From positions 149,679 to 173,082 of the forward strand of contig BMAT01004157.1 in assembly GCA_019649035.1 (NCBI GenBank): a DNA stretch of 23,404 nt, read 5' to 3'. The DNA is from Elysia marginata (taxonomy: Eukaryota > Mollusca > Gastropoda > Plakobranchidae). Under the pieces are notes generated by a model, which was given only the letters and a program-made list of their open reading frames with translations, was not told the DNA's origin and did not search any database. Position numbers and translations under genes: made by a program. Shown here piece by piece: positions 1 to 9,935 of the stretch (the stretch's first letter is position 1; the number at the start of each line of letters is the position of its first letter).

Positions 1-118
1 TTCTTCTTCTTCTTTTTCTTCTTCTTCTTCTTTTTCTCCTTGGCTTCTGTTTCCCTCCTCCTCCATATTTTAGAATCTAGTTCTTTCCTCCTTTCTTCTT
101 CCTTTTCTTCTTCTTCTT
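1..118. repeat. TTC-rich polypyrimidine microsatellite
   Basis: Runs of TTC broken by TTTTT and CCT fill the first ~46 bases, and a second TTC-rich run spans roughly 79-118. The tract is cut by the window edge. It reads open in frame as a Ser/Phe/Leu-rich peptide only because the repeat has a period of three; I do not regard it as coding. Confidence 0.85.
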
Positions 119-770
119 GGTATGATTGTCGCCTTCGCTTATTTACATTTCTTAAGGATGATTATTATTCTTTAAAATTTTCAACTATAAAAATTGCAAC
201 AAACATTTGGTTGAACTTTTATTGTTGAGGGTTGTTAACATGGGTGTTTCTTTTTAGTTTTCCCGCAGCAAAATTCTAAGGTTTCACCTTCATAACCGGT
301 ACCACTTTAAAAACAGTATCAACACGACATTTGATTCTCTCTCTCTTTTTTTTCCTTTCCAATCCAAAAGTAGAAGTGGCGCCTCCTCTCGGTCAAACAT
401 CACAAGAAGTCGGAGGCTAGTCTGAAGTCTCCACGGATCTAAAGGGAAAAAAATGTTCAGAGAGGCATGGGCAGTCACGAGACGCGCCACAGCAAAATGG
501 CAGGGACCGGAAACAGCCAGGGCGGAAGTACTAGAGAGTTCCATTAGATAAGCCGTTTCGGTCTTGATTCCTTAACGGTTCGTAAAGGAGTCGAAAACAG
601 TCAACAGCAAAGCATTAAAACAGATTGTCTTTCATCTTTTGACCTGGAGTTTCCTGTGAAATAAAAGCCGAACCTTTCATCAACTTAAAATGTTCCTTGA
701 AAAAACTAACTCTCTCAGAGACTTTAACCGTTCAATTTTAGCTCTTTAAAAAATAATTTTACACACTATA
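119..770. other. Unique non-coding sequence, no gene seen
   Basis: No RNA gene or repeat is recognisable. An 84-codon ATG-initiated minus-strand frame (290-544) shows no motif or family resemblance and probably arises by chance. The part from about 360 to 550 is more GC-rich than its surroundings. Confidence 0.5.
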
Positions 771-1130
771 AACCCGCGTGATTTGGTTATAACCAGCGTA
801 ACAATAAGGCGGTAGAGAAAGCCAAAATTTGCTTTCAACATGCAATTAGTCTGATTAGAAGAAAATCAATCGCCCTTATCAGGCAAATATTTGGCTTTAG
901 AATTAGCGGGAACAAAAGATTCGAACAGGCCGCGTCGTGCCGACCAAATAATGTCTCTTTAATCAGCGCTGGCCTGCAAAAAGGCCTAACGGATGCGTTT
1001 CTAATTGCTTGGTTTAACTATTGTTAGACAGGCGTGAAGGCTTTCCAATCTCGACAGATCCGTCTCACAAGTGCGTCGCTTAAAAGCAACATTATTTAAG
1101 CATCATTTGTTCTCATAGCTATTGACTTAA
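771..1130. promoter_or_regulatory. Candidate enhancer: cluster of homeodomain/POU/SOX/GATA-type words
   Basis: The block is free of simple repeats and holds many short words typical of developmental enhancers: AACAATAAG (SOX-like, 800-808), ATGCAATTAG (POU/homeodomain-like, 840-849), CTGATTAGA (851-859), AAATCAATC (863-871), CTTATC (GATA reverse, 875-880), AATTAG (901-906), TAATCA (960-965) and TAATTG (1002-1007). Such words also occur by chance in AT-rich DNA, so this is an inference from density and from the lack of repeat decay. There is no proof of conservation or of a target gene; FoxB is about 20 kb away. Confidence 0.25.
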
Positions 1131-2020
1131 ATTTTTAGTAAAGATACGCTTGTTTAGAAGGCTTTCTTTTGTGTGGGGAAGTTTGATCTTTCAGTTAATT
1201 GATATTTTATTTTTGTGGTTGTTTTTCTTTATGTTTTGTTATCTTTAGTGCAATGTTTAGCCAACACTGTTCTGTCACTTTTTGTATTGCTTGTTGAGTT
1301 CATCAAACCTATTTTATACACCTCAGAGGCGAAAACTTTGAAAAACCCTTTAAAATTAATTCCCATTCTCTAAGTTTATGACTATTGCATGTTGGTGTCC
1401 TAGGCGTGAAGTTTTTATTGCAGGTTAAGGGCCATAAAAAGATGATATTACTCTTCCCTATTGTTTCCCTTTAATGTATTAATTCTAATGTTCTCAAGGC
1501 GATGATATATTGTTGATTTGACTTCAAGTATCTAGCGATATGTTGAGAAATTACCTACATAAAATACTCCATTGATGATCATGGTTTATATGTGTGTGTG
1601 CCTCCCTTTATCTCTCACCACCTCTACTTATCCCTTCCCGCCTTTATACATCTGTTTGTACTTCTGGCTTTATGTCTACCTCTGGTTTTTTTCTGCAATC
1701 CTGTCTTGTTATAGTATTTTAAATTCGTGCCTTGCTCCTCTATGAAATCCCCATTGGCCGTGGCATTACGTTTCAGTTCCAGTTGAGAGCTGGACTAATC
1801 TGAAGGTCCAACCCAGGGCGTCCTGTGATCACCAATGGGAGCACGGCAAAGCCATAACTTGAGACACGTCGGGTCCAGCAAAATGAATTTCATGAGCTTT
1901 GCATGTCAATACGTTATTGCCTGCAGTCTTCTAGAGCAGGAAAGATTGGCAAAAAGAGACAAGTTTGGTGAATAATACACAGCATAGAGGTACAAGGAAG
2001 TGGGAAGAGAAGGAACTAAG
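1131..2020. other. AT-rich non-coding sequence, no gene seen
   Basis: No protein, tRNA or transposon signature is recognisable. A less AT-rich part at about 1745-1935 contains a short hairpin (CCAG/CTGG around 1780-1795) but nothing identifiable. Confidence 0.5.
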
Positions 2021-2021
2021 A

Positions 2022-2063
<42 letters not shown>
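2021..2063. repeat. (GA)n microsatellite
   Basis: An almost perfect AG dinucleotide run of about 43 bp, with imperfect purine-rich flanks from about 1990 to 2080. Confidence 0.95.
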
Positions 2064-2066
<3 letters not shown>

Positions 2067-2592
2067 GCGAGAGAAAAAAGCAAAGGTTGTGGCGTTCGTA
2101 CCACTAGAATTCTCAGCTAGACAGATATGTTGTTTTGTTAAGGTTTTATTTTTGTTTTTGAATTGCTAAGTATGATAAAAGTGGTTCATTTTTAAAAACA
2201 GAATTGGCCAAAGATAATTTGGAAAAAACATTTTAAAAATGCGCAGAAAAAATCTGCCCTGTTCAATAAAGCATAGTATCGGAAAAGGATCGAGAGAAAA
2301 AAACGAAACATGAACAGCTCAGTGCACTTTATTTGTTTTGTATTTTTTATATTATCAGCAGATGCTTTCTTCCTTTCTTCTCCAGACAGAGACTATGTAT
2401 TTTAAAATCTGTGAGTTATGGATGACAAAGACTTGCAAGTGTTGAGTTCTTGGTGCTCTTAGATTTGCTCAAGTCAGTGTGACAATTTACACAGTTTTCA
2501 CTCCAAGACCTTGTCAATTGGATGGGGGTCGTCTAGAGGAATATAAAGTAGCAAGAGTTTCCCCCCGTCTATCCGCCGGGATATCCCAGTCT
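2064..2592. other. Non-coding sequence, no gene seen
   Basis: AT-rich sequence with no open frame, RNA gene or repeat that I can identify. It becomes GC-richer after about 2520, leading into the CTCF-like site. Confidence 0.5.
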
Positions 2593-2609
2593 GTCACCAG
2601 AGGGCGCCC
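2593..2609. promoter_or_regulatory. CTCF-like binding site
   Basis: The sequence GTCACCAGAGGGCGCCC closely matches the core of the bilaterian CTCF motif (CCACCAG followed by RRGGGCGC), including the AGGGCGC half bound by the central zinc fingers. It lies in a locally GC-rich unique patch (about 2555-2700). CTCF is present across most bilaterians, so an insulator or loop anchor is plausible. One motif match is only suggestive. Confidence 0.35.
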
Positions 2610-3293
2610 GTCTGTAATGTATCGCCTCAGTCGATCCGATTGGCTGAGCTGCTAAGTCGGCCTGTCTTGTTAGAAATTCTCCGATTGACCTCTAAGGTTT
2701 ATCGCTAGTTTTAACGACAATCCGGAGCGACAGTGGCAGTGCTAGGTCTTCCTAAAACATCAGTTTGTATATCAGTGCATAGCTGGCTAAAACAACGGTT
2801 TACAACTTACATAACTCTGTCTTCATCGTCCGGCCAGGCGTTGATTTCAGAATTGAATCTTTTTCATGCTTCGAGATAAATTTTGGATTCGTGGAATTTT
2901 TAACAGTCTTATACATTACTGTTGCTTTTAGCATGGAATTGTAGTCTGCATCAAGGTTTCGTCAGATAGAGTTGGCTATATGAATTGTCATTTCATTTTG
3001 TTTTGTTTTTTGATTAAGTTGCGTCAACATTATTGTCATATTATGATTACATGAATTTGTTCAGCCAATTTTCGATAACCAAATTTTTTAGTTTTGTTTC
3101 GATTTTGAATCTAGCATTCTACAGATAATTTCACATGAGTAAGTTGGTAGCAAAAACAGTCCAGCTAAAAAATAAAACTTTGACCTTTAAATATGTCAGT
3201 GATACAACAACGCAATTTCTACATTTTTTACCTCTCCTCTCTTTCCTCATTTTATCCTGTCATCTGTCTGTTTCATTCTATTTCATTCCTCTC
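2610..3293. other. Non-coding sequence, no gene seen
   Basis: Unique, mostly AT-rich sequence that grades into a pyrimidine-rich tract from about 3220. An inverted CCAAT word (GATTGG) occurs at about 2638-2643. No gene is recognisable. Confidence 0.5.
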
Positions 3294-3438
3294 TATAATC
3301 TTTCTCTCTCTCCTTTGTCTATTTATCTATTTCTCTCTATTTCTCTGTCTTTCTTTTTTTCTATGTCATACTGTCTCTTCCATTCCCTACCATCTTTGTC
3401 TGTCGGTCTCTCTCTCTCACTCTCTTTCTCTCTCTCTC
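3294..3438. repeat. CT-rich tract containing copy 1 of an ~87-bp duplicated segment
   Basis: The tract is largely CT, TATT and CTGT simple sequence. Positions 3316-3402 include non-simple words (ATGTCAT, CCATTCCCTACC, CATCTTTGT) that recur in the same order at 3801-3888, about 485 bp downstream. The two copies share most bases, so they are a real duplication rather than a coincidence of low complexity. Confidence 0.75.
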
Positions 3439-3682
3439 GGGGCCTAGATAGCTCAGTTGGTAGTGGCTTCGCTCCGTGGCCAAGAGGTCGCGAGTTCGAA
3501 ACACAGCCGAGCTCAGTCCGGGCCCCTACTGGTTGGGTCGGTGTCAGTATAATGTGACCGGCTGAGGCTAAGTCATGGTATCCCCGCTAGTCTCTGGGTG
3601 GCAGCCCGCAAATTGTCATTGGGACCCAAGCCCTGAGAGCACCTTTGAAGTGGAATTGGGCTTGTAAAAATACCCTTCAATC

Positions 3683-3690
<8 letters not shown>
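3439..3690 (+). mobile_element. tRNA-derived SINE, apparently full length
   Basis: The 5' head is tRNA-like, with an A box TAGCTCAGTTGG at 3449-3460 and a B box GAGTTCGAAAC at about 3492-3502, a normal spacing for an internal RNA polymerase III promoter. A non-tRNA body of about 180 bp follows (about 3520-3675), ending in a CTTCAATCTAAAT-type tail that runs into (CT)n. The head does not fold into a clean modern tRNA (the acceptor arms do not match well), so it is a retroposon and not a tRNA gene. It lies inside CT-rich sequence on both sides, so target-site duplications cannot be told apart from the repeat. Confidence 0.75.
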
Positions 3691-3720
<30 letters not shown>

Positions 3721-3798
3721 TCTTTCTCTATCTATCTCTCTCTCTATCTATCTATCTATCTATCTATCCGCCTATCTATCTGTCCCTCTCTCCCTCTT
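3687..3798. repeat. (CT)n followed by (TATC)n microsatellite
   Basis: A nearly pure CT run at about 3687-3716 passes into interrupted CTTT and then TATC tetranucleotides at about 3727-3780. It forms the 3' tail region of the adjacent SINE. Confidence 0.9.
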
Positions 3799-3800
3799 TT

Positions 3801-3888
3801 TATCTATTTATCTATGTCTCTCTATTTCTCTGTCTTTCTTTTCCCCATGTCATCCTGTCTCTCCCATCCCCTACCATCTTTTGTTTAT
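3801..3888. repeat. Copy 2 of the ~87-bp duplicated segment
   Basis: This repeats 3316-3402 in direct orientation: TCTATTTCTCTGTCTTTCTT, then ATGTCAT, CTGTCTC, CCTACCATCTTT. The offset is 484-485 bp, and the SINE plus microsatellites lie between the copies. Confidence 0.75.
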
Positions 3889-5798
3889 CTGCCTCCCTCT
3901 ATCTCTCTGTACAGGCCTGTTTACTGCAGTTCTCCGACAGAACTCTCACGATATCAGACTGGGGACTTCCAGTTCCCGACTCTCTGGACTTGTTCACGGC
4001 TCAGTGACAGCATCCCCATCAATCTTGCTGTTTGATTCCTCTACCTGCATAATTAAACACTCCTACCCTACACTACCACTGGCCTTGCACGAAAAGTGAG
4101 CGCGTCAGCTAGACTTGAGGAAAGGAATACACAGGAGGAGAAGTCAAAGTAAGGGCAACGCATCAAGAAGATCACGGGGCCAGAAATGATAACCCATAAC
4201 TATCGTCCTGTTAGATACACATTGAATTAAATGTTTGGGGTTTGTTTTTTGTTGTAAACACTTGGTGGCCCTGTTAACCTTCAATTTGTGGGGTTACAGA
4301 CAATAGAAACAGCTTAAGGTCAACAAGGTCTATAGGCCTGAGAGATACGGCAGGTTTGGTCGTAGAGTAATACAAGAATAAGAGAAAGGGGGACAGGAGA
4401 CGTGAGAGATTGGCTTTGGAAAAGAATTCAAATTGTTTTGTGAAAGTCTTTGCCTCAAAACGAAATCAACAGCAGCAGATCTGGGGCTTCTCAGTACATA
4501 CATTCAACCTACTGAGATAGGATTTTTTTTGGTTGTCTTTCTGGAGTGTACAAGAAAATATTACAACAGGGGATGAACTAAACAAACTGACGCTGTTACC
4601 GAGTGTAGACTGACTGTGTGACGATGTCCAGTCTTGATGGTCATCTATAATCCAATAGATGCGCCCGGGACGGCCAGCTAGTCAAACCAGCAGGATGGGT
4701 GGTCCTCCACTCTTTGCAGTCCTGTAGCTGTGTATCCCTCTCAATGAACGCTTCATTTCTTATTCTCCTTTGTGATTGTCAGATTTACCCTCTGCAACGA
4801 AAGTCAGAGGGCAGCTTCTCCCTGTCTCGGAAAACTGCAACGTCTCCATAGCATTGAAAGCTTACAAAGAATGAAATAATGTTTGCCTAGGAAAACTATA
4901 TAGCGCTCAGAACTTACAGCTAAAGTTAATTATTTTGTGAAAAAAACGAGCAAATTATGAGACTGCTAGTAAACGAATAACGACTATGTAGGGCGTTGTT
5001 TAAAAAGAGAGAAACAATGAAATAACAGAACAGCAACAATTTTTCATGCACGTGTAGATGTCTCCTTTGTTTATTCTTTCAATTGCAAAATGGGAAAATT
5101 TAGGGCAACATTTTTGGCTCTCTCTGATTGTGTCGTTGATGTCAACGAAATGGTTGGAAAAGGTTTCAAACGCAACACAAGCAAACAAACAAGTAGGAGC
5201 TTTCTCAGTTTTGAATGCCAAATATCATTCAGCTTCGGTTTCCCTTTTTCAGCCTGGTAGTTCAAGAGTGTGAAGGGGCATTGATAAAACAAAAGTGCCC
5301 AGTTAATCATTTAAATATCTCGAGATTTACCTAGTTCAGTCTTATTCAGTGACGGCCGCCTTCTTGAATTATTGTTGACAAATACGATGATTTTCAAGAT
5401 ATATCAGTTTCTACAGTATTAAAGGAAATCACTTTCAACCCGCTGTTCACCTTTTGAACGACTATGGTTTTATAACCACACGGTCTGTTTAGCTATTTTG
5501 AAAAACATGAAATTTTTAGAACTTTTCTTTTTCGAAAAAGTACAAAAAATGATTTTCTTTTCCTTGTATTCAGGGGTTTTCTTCAATACTGGGCTGAAAA
5601 TTGTAATACGCATTTTTCTTTGAATTTGACACTGTCAAAGTCACATACACACATCAAATTTCAAACATATCGGCCGAAAAATGACCATTAACTTTGTTTC
5701 TGTTTTAGTATACATTTTCGTATTTCAGTGCTTGACAGACATAATATTTGTGGGTATTATCTGGCACTGTATGCCAGCAACTTTGCTTACATTTATTA
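3889..5798. other. Long non-coding stretch, no gene seen
   Basis: Unique sequence of mixed composition. A pyrimidine run ending in TGTACAG at about 3905-3914 resembles a splice acceptor, but the frame after it shows no recognisable protein. A short palindrome-like word GGTTTTATAACC lies at 5466-5477. Open frames here are all under about 80 codons and overlap on both strands, so I reject them as genes. Confidence 0.5.
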
Positions 5799-5838
5799 CT
5801 TGCATGATAAGTTTAAGGCTTGTATGATTAGTTTAAGG
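5799..5838. repeat. 20-bp tandem duplication
   Basis: CTTGCATGATAAGTTTAAGG is followed directly by a second copy that differs at two positions (T for C, T for A). This is a recent small tandem duplication with no evident function. Confidence 0.85.
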
Positions 5839-5899
5839 TTATGTTCTCTTCTTTGTGAGAAAAACATTTACTTTGTAGGCCCATAAAATATAAAGGTGG

Positions 5900-6300
5900 G
5901 GGAGGGTTTGAGAGAAAGTTGGTTTCAATGCAACAAAATTAATGGCAAACAGGAAAGGAAACAAGACATTTAATTTCAGGCTCGGCTGTGTTTTCTCTCC
6001 GATTCCTTCTAAAAAAAACAAAAGAATTTTTCCGTCCTCTCGACAAATACTTTGTTTTCCGCGCCAAACGCTTGCACTACGTCACACAGTTCTCGTTACT
6101 GGGGACTGGAGATGCCTGCAAGTCCCTGGGGTGCCATTAGACATCTTTCGTCCCACGATCTGGCTGTCTCGCGACACACAGGCACTAACCCTTGCATCTC
6201 TACAGCACTTGAGATGGAGCTAAAACAAGTGCGCAAACAGAACTTAATGTAACTATGAAAACAGCTCAGCTCCAAAAGTTCATTTGAGAACAATGATTTA
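5900..6300. promoter_or_regulatory. GC-elevated unique block, possible conserved element
   Basis: This block is less AT-rich than the sequence on either side and is free of simple repeats. It includes a CRE-like half-site word TACGTCAC (6078-6085) and E-box-like or NK-like words (GCACTTGAG, ACAAGTGCG near 6207-6234). Overlapping frames of 60-93 codons occur on both strands, none with recognisable protein features. A conserved non-coding element is a guess based on composition. Confidence 0.2.
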
Positions 6301-7019
6301 ATACCAGTTTAAGACCATTTTTTTATCTTTGGAAATTAGATGAAAACTAAAATTAAACTAACATTTTGAAAATGTTTAAACAGTGTTTCCTGAAATTGTA
6401 AAAATTTCAAAAGTCCGTTTGATATAAGACTTTAAAAAGATTTTTTTCTTTAGCGTGATATCTTTAAAGTTTTAACTGAAAACATTTTTGAAGAACAAGA
6501 ATTACCGCTAACAATAAAACGATATCTTTGCTTTTTTCACCATACTAACTGAAACTTCTGGGACTGTGATTGTGTGGACTTTGCCTAAACAAACCTAAAA
6601 TATATTTTTGTGGACTTGAAAAAATGTATAGGTAGGTCTTTTATAAAACAAATCCATGAAACTGATTTATTCACAGAGTCAGGAAAGGAAATGCCACGCT
6701 TAAGCGACTGTTTTGTCTTCCTTTCAGTCTGGGGCTAAAATTTATTTAAAGATCGTTGGTTTGAAATATGAGTATAATTTATCATTCTTGAATAAAACTT
6801 CGATTGAGGGTTTGAGTTTTCATACTTTGAAATCCAGATTTAGACAGATAGAAATGAGAGATTGCAATTCAGCATATATAAGAACACATTGAACCAAGTT
6901 TAAACTGATTATTAAGTAACAAACAAAACAACTGAAACGTAAGATGCACCGTAGCTAAAAACTGGAAAGAGAAATATTTTTTTTTACATTCTTTTTAACT
7001 TCCCCACGATGCCTCCACA
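6301..7019. other. AT-rich non-coding sequence, no gene seen
   Basis: Very AT-rich with many short A and T runs. No gene, RNA or repeat family is recognisable. Confidence 0.5.
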
Positions 7020-7053
7020 GTAATATATTGAATAAACTTGAATTGAATTGAAT
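7020..7053 (+). repeat. Possible LINE 3' tail with TTGAA-type repeats
   Basis: AATAAACTTGAATTGAATTG has the form of the 3' terminus of some non-LTR retrotransposons, which end in AATAAA plus short tandem TTGAA units. No reverse transcriptase remnant is visible upstream, so it may be only a short 5'-truncated tail or a chance repeat. Confidence 0.3.
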
Positions 7054-7234
7054 GGAATCAAGTTTTGTAAAACAGTTGCCGCTTTATATAAATCGATCAC
7101 GTTAAAAAATAGGTTTACCTAGATGTTTATAAGGTTTATACTTTTAATCTTCATTTATATTTTCGTAGGAGTTAAACGCATCATTCCCTACTGCTAGTTA
7201 AACAAAAATATTTCTCTTTCTCATAGTATCTGTG

Positions 7235-7285
7235 AATAATAATAACAATAATAATGATAATTATAATAATAATAACAATTATATT

Positions 7286-7332
<47 letters not shown>

Positions 7333-7351
7333 CAAAATAATAAAATAATAG
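7235..7351. repeat. (AAT)n microsatellite, interrupted
   Basis: AAT/ATA trinucleotide repeats run for about 115 bp with interruptions (AAC, ATG, TTAT). The tract partly reads as its own inverse complement near 7260-7290 and could form hairpins. Confidence 0.9.
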
Positions 7352-8346
7352 GAGTAATAATAAAATAGTATCTATAGAGTGCCTAAAATCCACCAAAACA
7401 GTGTTTGGTGGCGCTTATACACAGTATAGTTTAATTGCCTCAGATAAAAAAAGAAGCACAAACCGTTGTCAAAGAGTGTAAAATCAATCAAAAGCGAAAA
7501 GTTTTGCAATACAAATGCATAAAATTTTTTTACATCGACTAATATCAGCCATTGGTCCTACGCTCGCACATTGTTATAAAATGACAAAATAATATTATTA
7601 CATTAGGAATCGATGTGAAACGCATAAATATTATGATGTAAGTGTAGACATAGTTCTTCCTTAACACATTTAAAAAAATGCAGAAATGTTCATACAAAAT
7701 TGTAAAATTATATAAACTTAAACAAAAAGTTTCACAATATAAAGATACGAAATGCCTCAAAAATTATAGTCCCTGAGATGAACATTAAAAAATAGGTTAA
7801 TCATTTACTAATACATTGAAAGAAGCCGAAACCAAGGACTATTACGATAGAAAATGCGAATTTGGTTTTAAAAAATGTTGAATACTCGAAAAGTAGGTAT
7901 TGTCCTTTTTTAATACGCTTTTAACGAAATAATGATTCTCTGTTGTTGTAAAAAATAAAATAAAACTTTAACTTAAAACAAAAGCGAGAATTACAATACA
8001 TATCCATCTGTAATGCATGAAAACAGTCAGAGTCACACCTATTAGAAAAATAAAGATTTAGATAAAACCAGTCGAATAAACCCAATCGAACCTGTCTAAT
8101 CTATAATAACTCGACGAAATGGGCATTGAACAGATTTGTACAATAAATTTGAAAGATTTAAGTGCTGTTACGTATCACCATAAACCAAAGATCATTAGAA
8201 AGAATAGTCGAAAATCAGTGCATGTTCTTAATAAAATGCTAAACGGGATTGTGCAGTGCAGCTCATCTTAAAATATTCTGTTTTTAGATTTCTTTTCAAT
8301 GTCTGCTTGGTGTTAGGAGAAAATGTATTCCATACGTTTGGAGCCA
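7352..8346. other. AT-rich non-coding sequence, no gene seen
   Basis: AT-rich unique sequence with no identifiable coding region, RNA gene or transposon. Confidence 0.5.
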
Positions 8347-8347
8347 A

Positions 8348-8379
<32 letters not shown>
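8347..8379. repeat. (GA)n microsatellite
   Basis: A GA dinucleotide run of about 33 bp with one C interruption near its end. Confidence 0.95.
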
Positions 8380-8890
8380 CGCTCTCATCTAGTGCTGAAA
8401 CAACTCTCTTTGTTGCCATAACAAAACCTCTAGAAGATGGTAATGTTCTTACTGGCTTATAACGCTGCCCGGAACAAACGAAATACAGTATCTCTCATAT
8501 GGTTTACACTGCAGATACTTCATTTTGTTTGTCCTCGGCAGAACAATGTATAAGGTCTTTAAAACATCACGGAGCATGCCCATTTAACTTTTTAAGTAAA
8601 ATGTAGGTCATGACTTTATAGGTGTAGGTGTATAATTATCGGGACTAGAACGGATTCTACAGTCATTCTACAAATACTCCAGCTGTAGCTAATCGAAAAA
8701 AAAAACTCTTCGAAGTTGTTCTGGTCGAAAACGAGTGTGACCAGTTAAAGTCTGTTTGATCGGCAATGAGGTCAAAGGATGTAATAAACATGGTTTTATT
8801 GTCGCCGGTGTTGAATATGGTGAGAGCGTATTGTTTGTGAATGTTTGCTTTATTGCTTACATGTTTATGCATTAAAATCGAACTGTAAGT
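8380..8890. other. Non-coding sequence, no gene seen
   Basis: Unique AT-rich sequence with no recognisable gene or repeat. Confidence 0.5.
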
Positions 8891-9080
8891 GCAGTAACTT
8901 GGCTCAGTGGTTAGTGTGTCGGACTCGTGATCCTAAACATGACATATGTAGGAAAGAAATTCGTCCACACTTTCTTTAGTCCACCCACATTCAAAATAGG
9001 TACCTGGCTAAACACAGTGCTTGAAATTTGTGCAATTCTAATATTCAGCGCCTTAACAAGCAACCGTATTGTATAATTCT
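8891..9080 (+). mobile_element. Degenerate tRNA-derived SINE
   Basis: The head contains a tRNA A box, TGGCTCAGTGGTTAG (about 8898-8915), followed by an anticodon-arm-like GTCGGACTCGTGATCC. The B box that should follow has been lost or heavily mutated (the sequence changes at about 8933). Downstream, AGTCCACCCA and AGGTACCTGGC (about 8979-9008) match a SINE body motif I recall from other invertebrate tRNA-SINEs, and a GCGCCTTAACAAG word at about 9049 resembles a SINE/LINE tail. I read this as one old copy with a scrambled promoter. Confidence 0.55.
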
Positions 9081-9284
9081 GAAATATGAGTTGAATTTGT
9101 TTTGAGGTGTATTGGATTGCTTGAGACTGCCTTCGGCGGTGGATGACTATGACCATATGTGAATAATCAGAAATTTCAAAACATTCTTGGCAGGTCAAAC
9201 AAATAAAGTTTTATTCTAGTAGCAGAGCGGACTGATCCGTATTCAAGATGAAAACATAAACTCATTTTCAGATCGGTTAATACA

Positions 9285-9330
9285 AACTCGCAAGACGAAC
9301 GCCCTATCGCTCGGCCAGCCGTGAACTAGA
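9285..9330 (-). mobile_element. tRNA-like SINE head on the minus strand
   Basis: Read on the minus strand, the sequence GGCTGGCCGAGCGATAGG, then GCGTTCGTCTTGCGAG, matches the 5' half of a Ser/Leu-type tRNA (A box TGGCCGAGCGATAGG, + strand 9303-9317). No B box follows, so it is a truncated or decayed retroposon and not a functional tRNA gene. It is opposite in orientation to the SINE at 8891. Confidence 0.45.
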
Positions 9331-9886
9331 TACGTAAGAAGGGCCTGGTGTCAAGTAACTGAAATTACGTTAGAAGTGAGCCATCGTAGCTCAGCTGTTA
9401 CCAAAAACCTGACTCCCACCAACGACCACAAAGAGTAGACTTAGACCTAACGCATCTTGTAAACGCACTGAACTGGGTCTTGCTCGAAACCCCCCTGCTG
9501 AGAGCACAGTCGATTGAGTCCCCATGAATTCCTTAATCTGTCCAGCTTGCTGGGGTGACACACATAGTCAGACAAAACAGCGGATCATGTTTGGCCCCTA
9601 ATGTTAGCTTAATTTGAATATCGCATTGGTAAACACCAGGGCAGGAAAACATTATTTGGAGACATGTGTAATGGGGCGACTCATAGACCCCGATATGTTG
9701 ACATACATTCGAGACTCTTACTTAATGGGCTAATAAAAACTGCTTCAATTTACCTAAATTGTAATTTTTAATATGGAAAAAAAAATTAACATTGAATCAT
9801 GGGACTCTCATGCTTTCAATACCAATCATTTTTTAAAAGATTTCGGGCTCAACATTTCTTAAGTATTCTCTTCTGTCTCAAAACTC

Positions 9887-9890
<4 letters not shown>
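9331..9890. other. Non-coding sequence with a further faint SINE-like head
   Basis: A word GTAGCTCAGCTGTTACC at about 9385-9402 resembles an A box, and GCTCGAAACCC at about 9483-9493 resembles a B box. They are about 80-90 bp apart, too far for an intact promoter, so this may be an old SINE with an insertion or simply chance. Nothing else is recognised. Confidence 0.3.

Positions 9891-9934
<44 letters not shown>
9891..9934. repeat. (CT)n microsatellite
   Basis: A pure TC dinucleotide run of about 40 bp ending in TGTC. Confidence 0.95.

Positions 9935-9935
<1 letters not shown>

Noticed and set aside
290-544. 84-codon minus-strand ATG frame
   Set aside because: No family resemblance, no supporting signals, and of a length expected by chance.
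3439-3520. A functional tRNA gene
   Set aside because: A and B boxes are present, but the acceptor and anticodon arms do not pair as in a real tRNA and a SINE body follows directly.
3135-4099. Several plus-strand open frames of 70-140 codons across the CT-rich region
   Set aside because: They translate CT/TATC microsatellites and the SINE into Ser/Leu/Phe-rich peptides. They are open because of repeat composition and show no domain.
7235-7351. CRISPR-like or other regular repeat array
   Set aside because: It is a trinucleotide microsatellite with no spacers, in a eukaryotic-type sequence.
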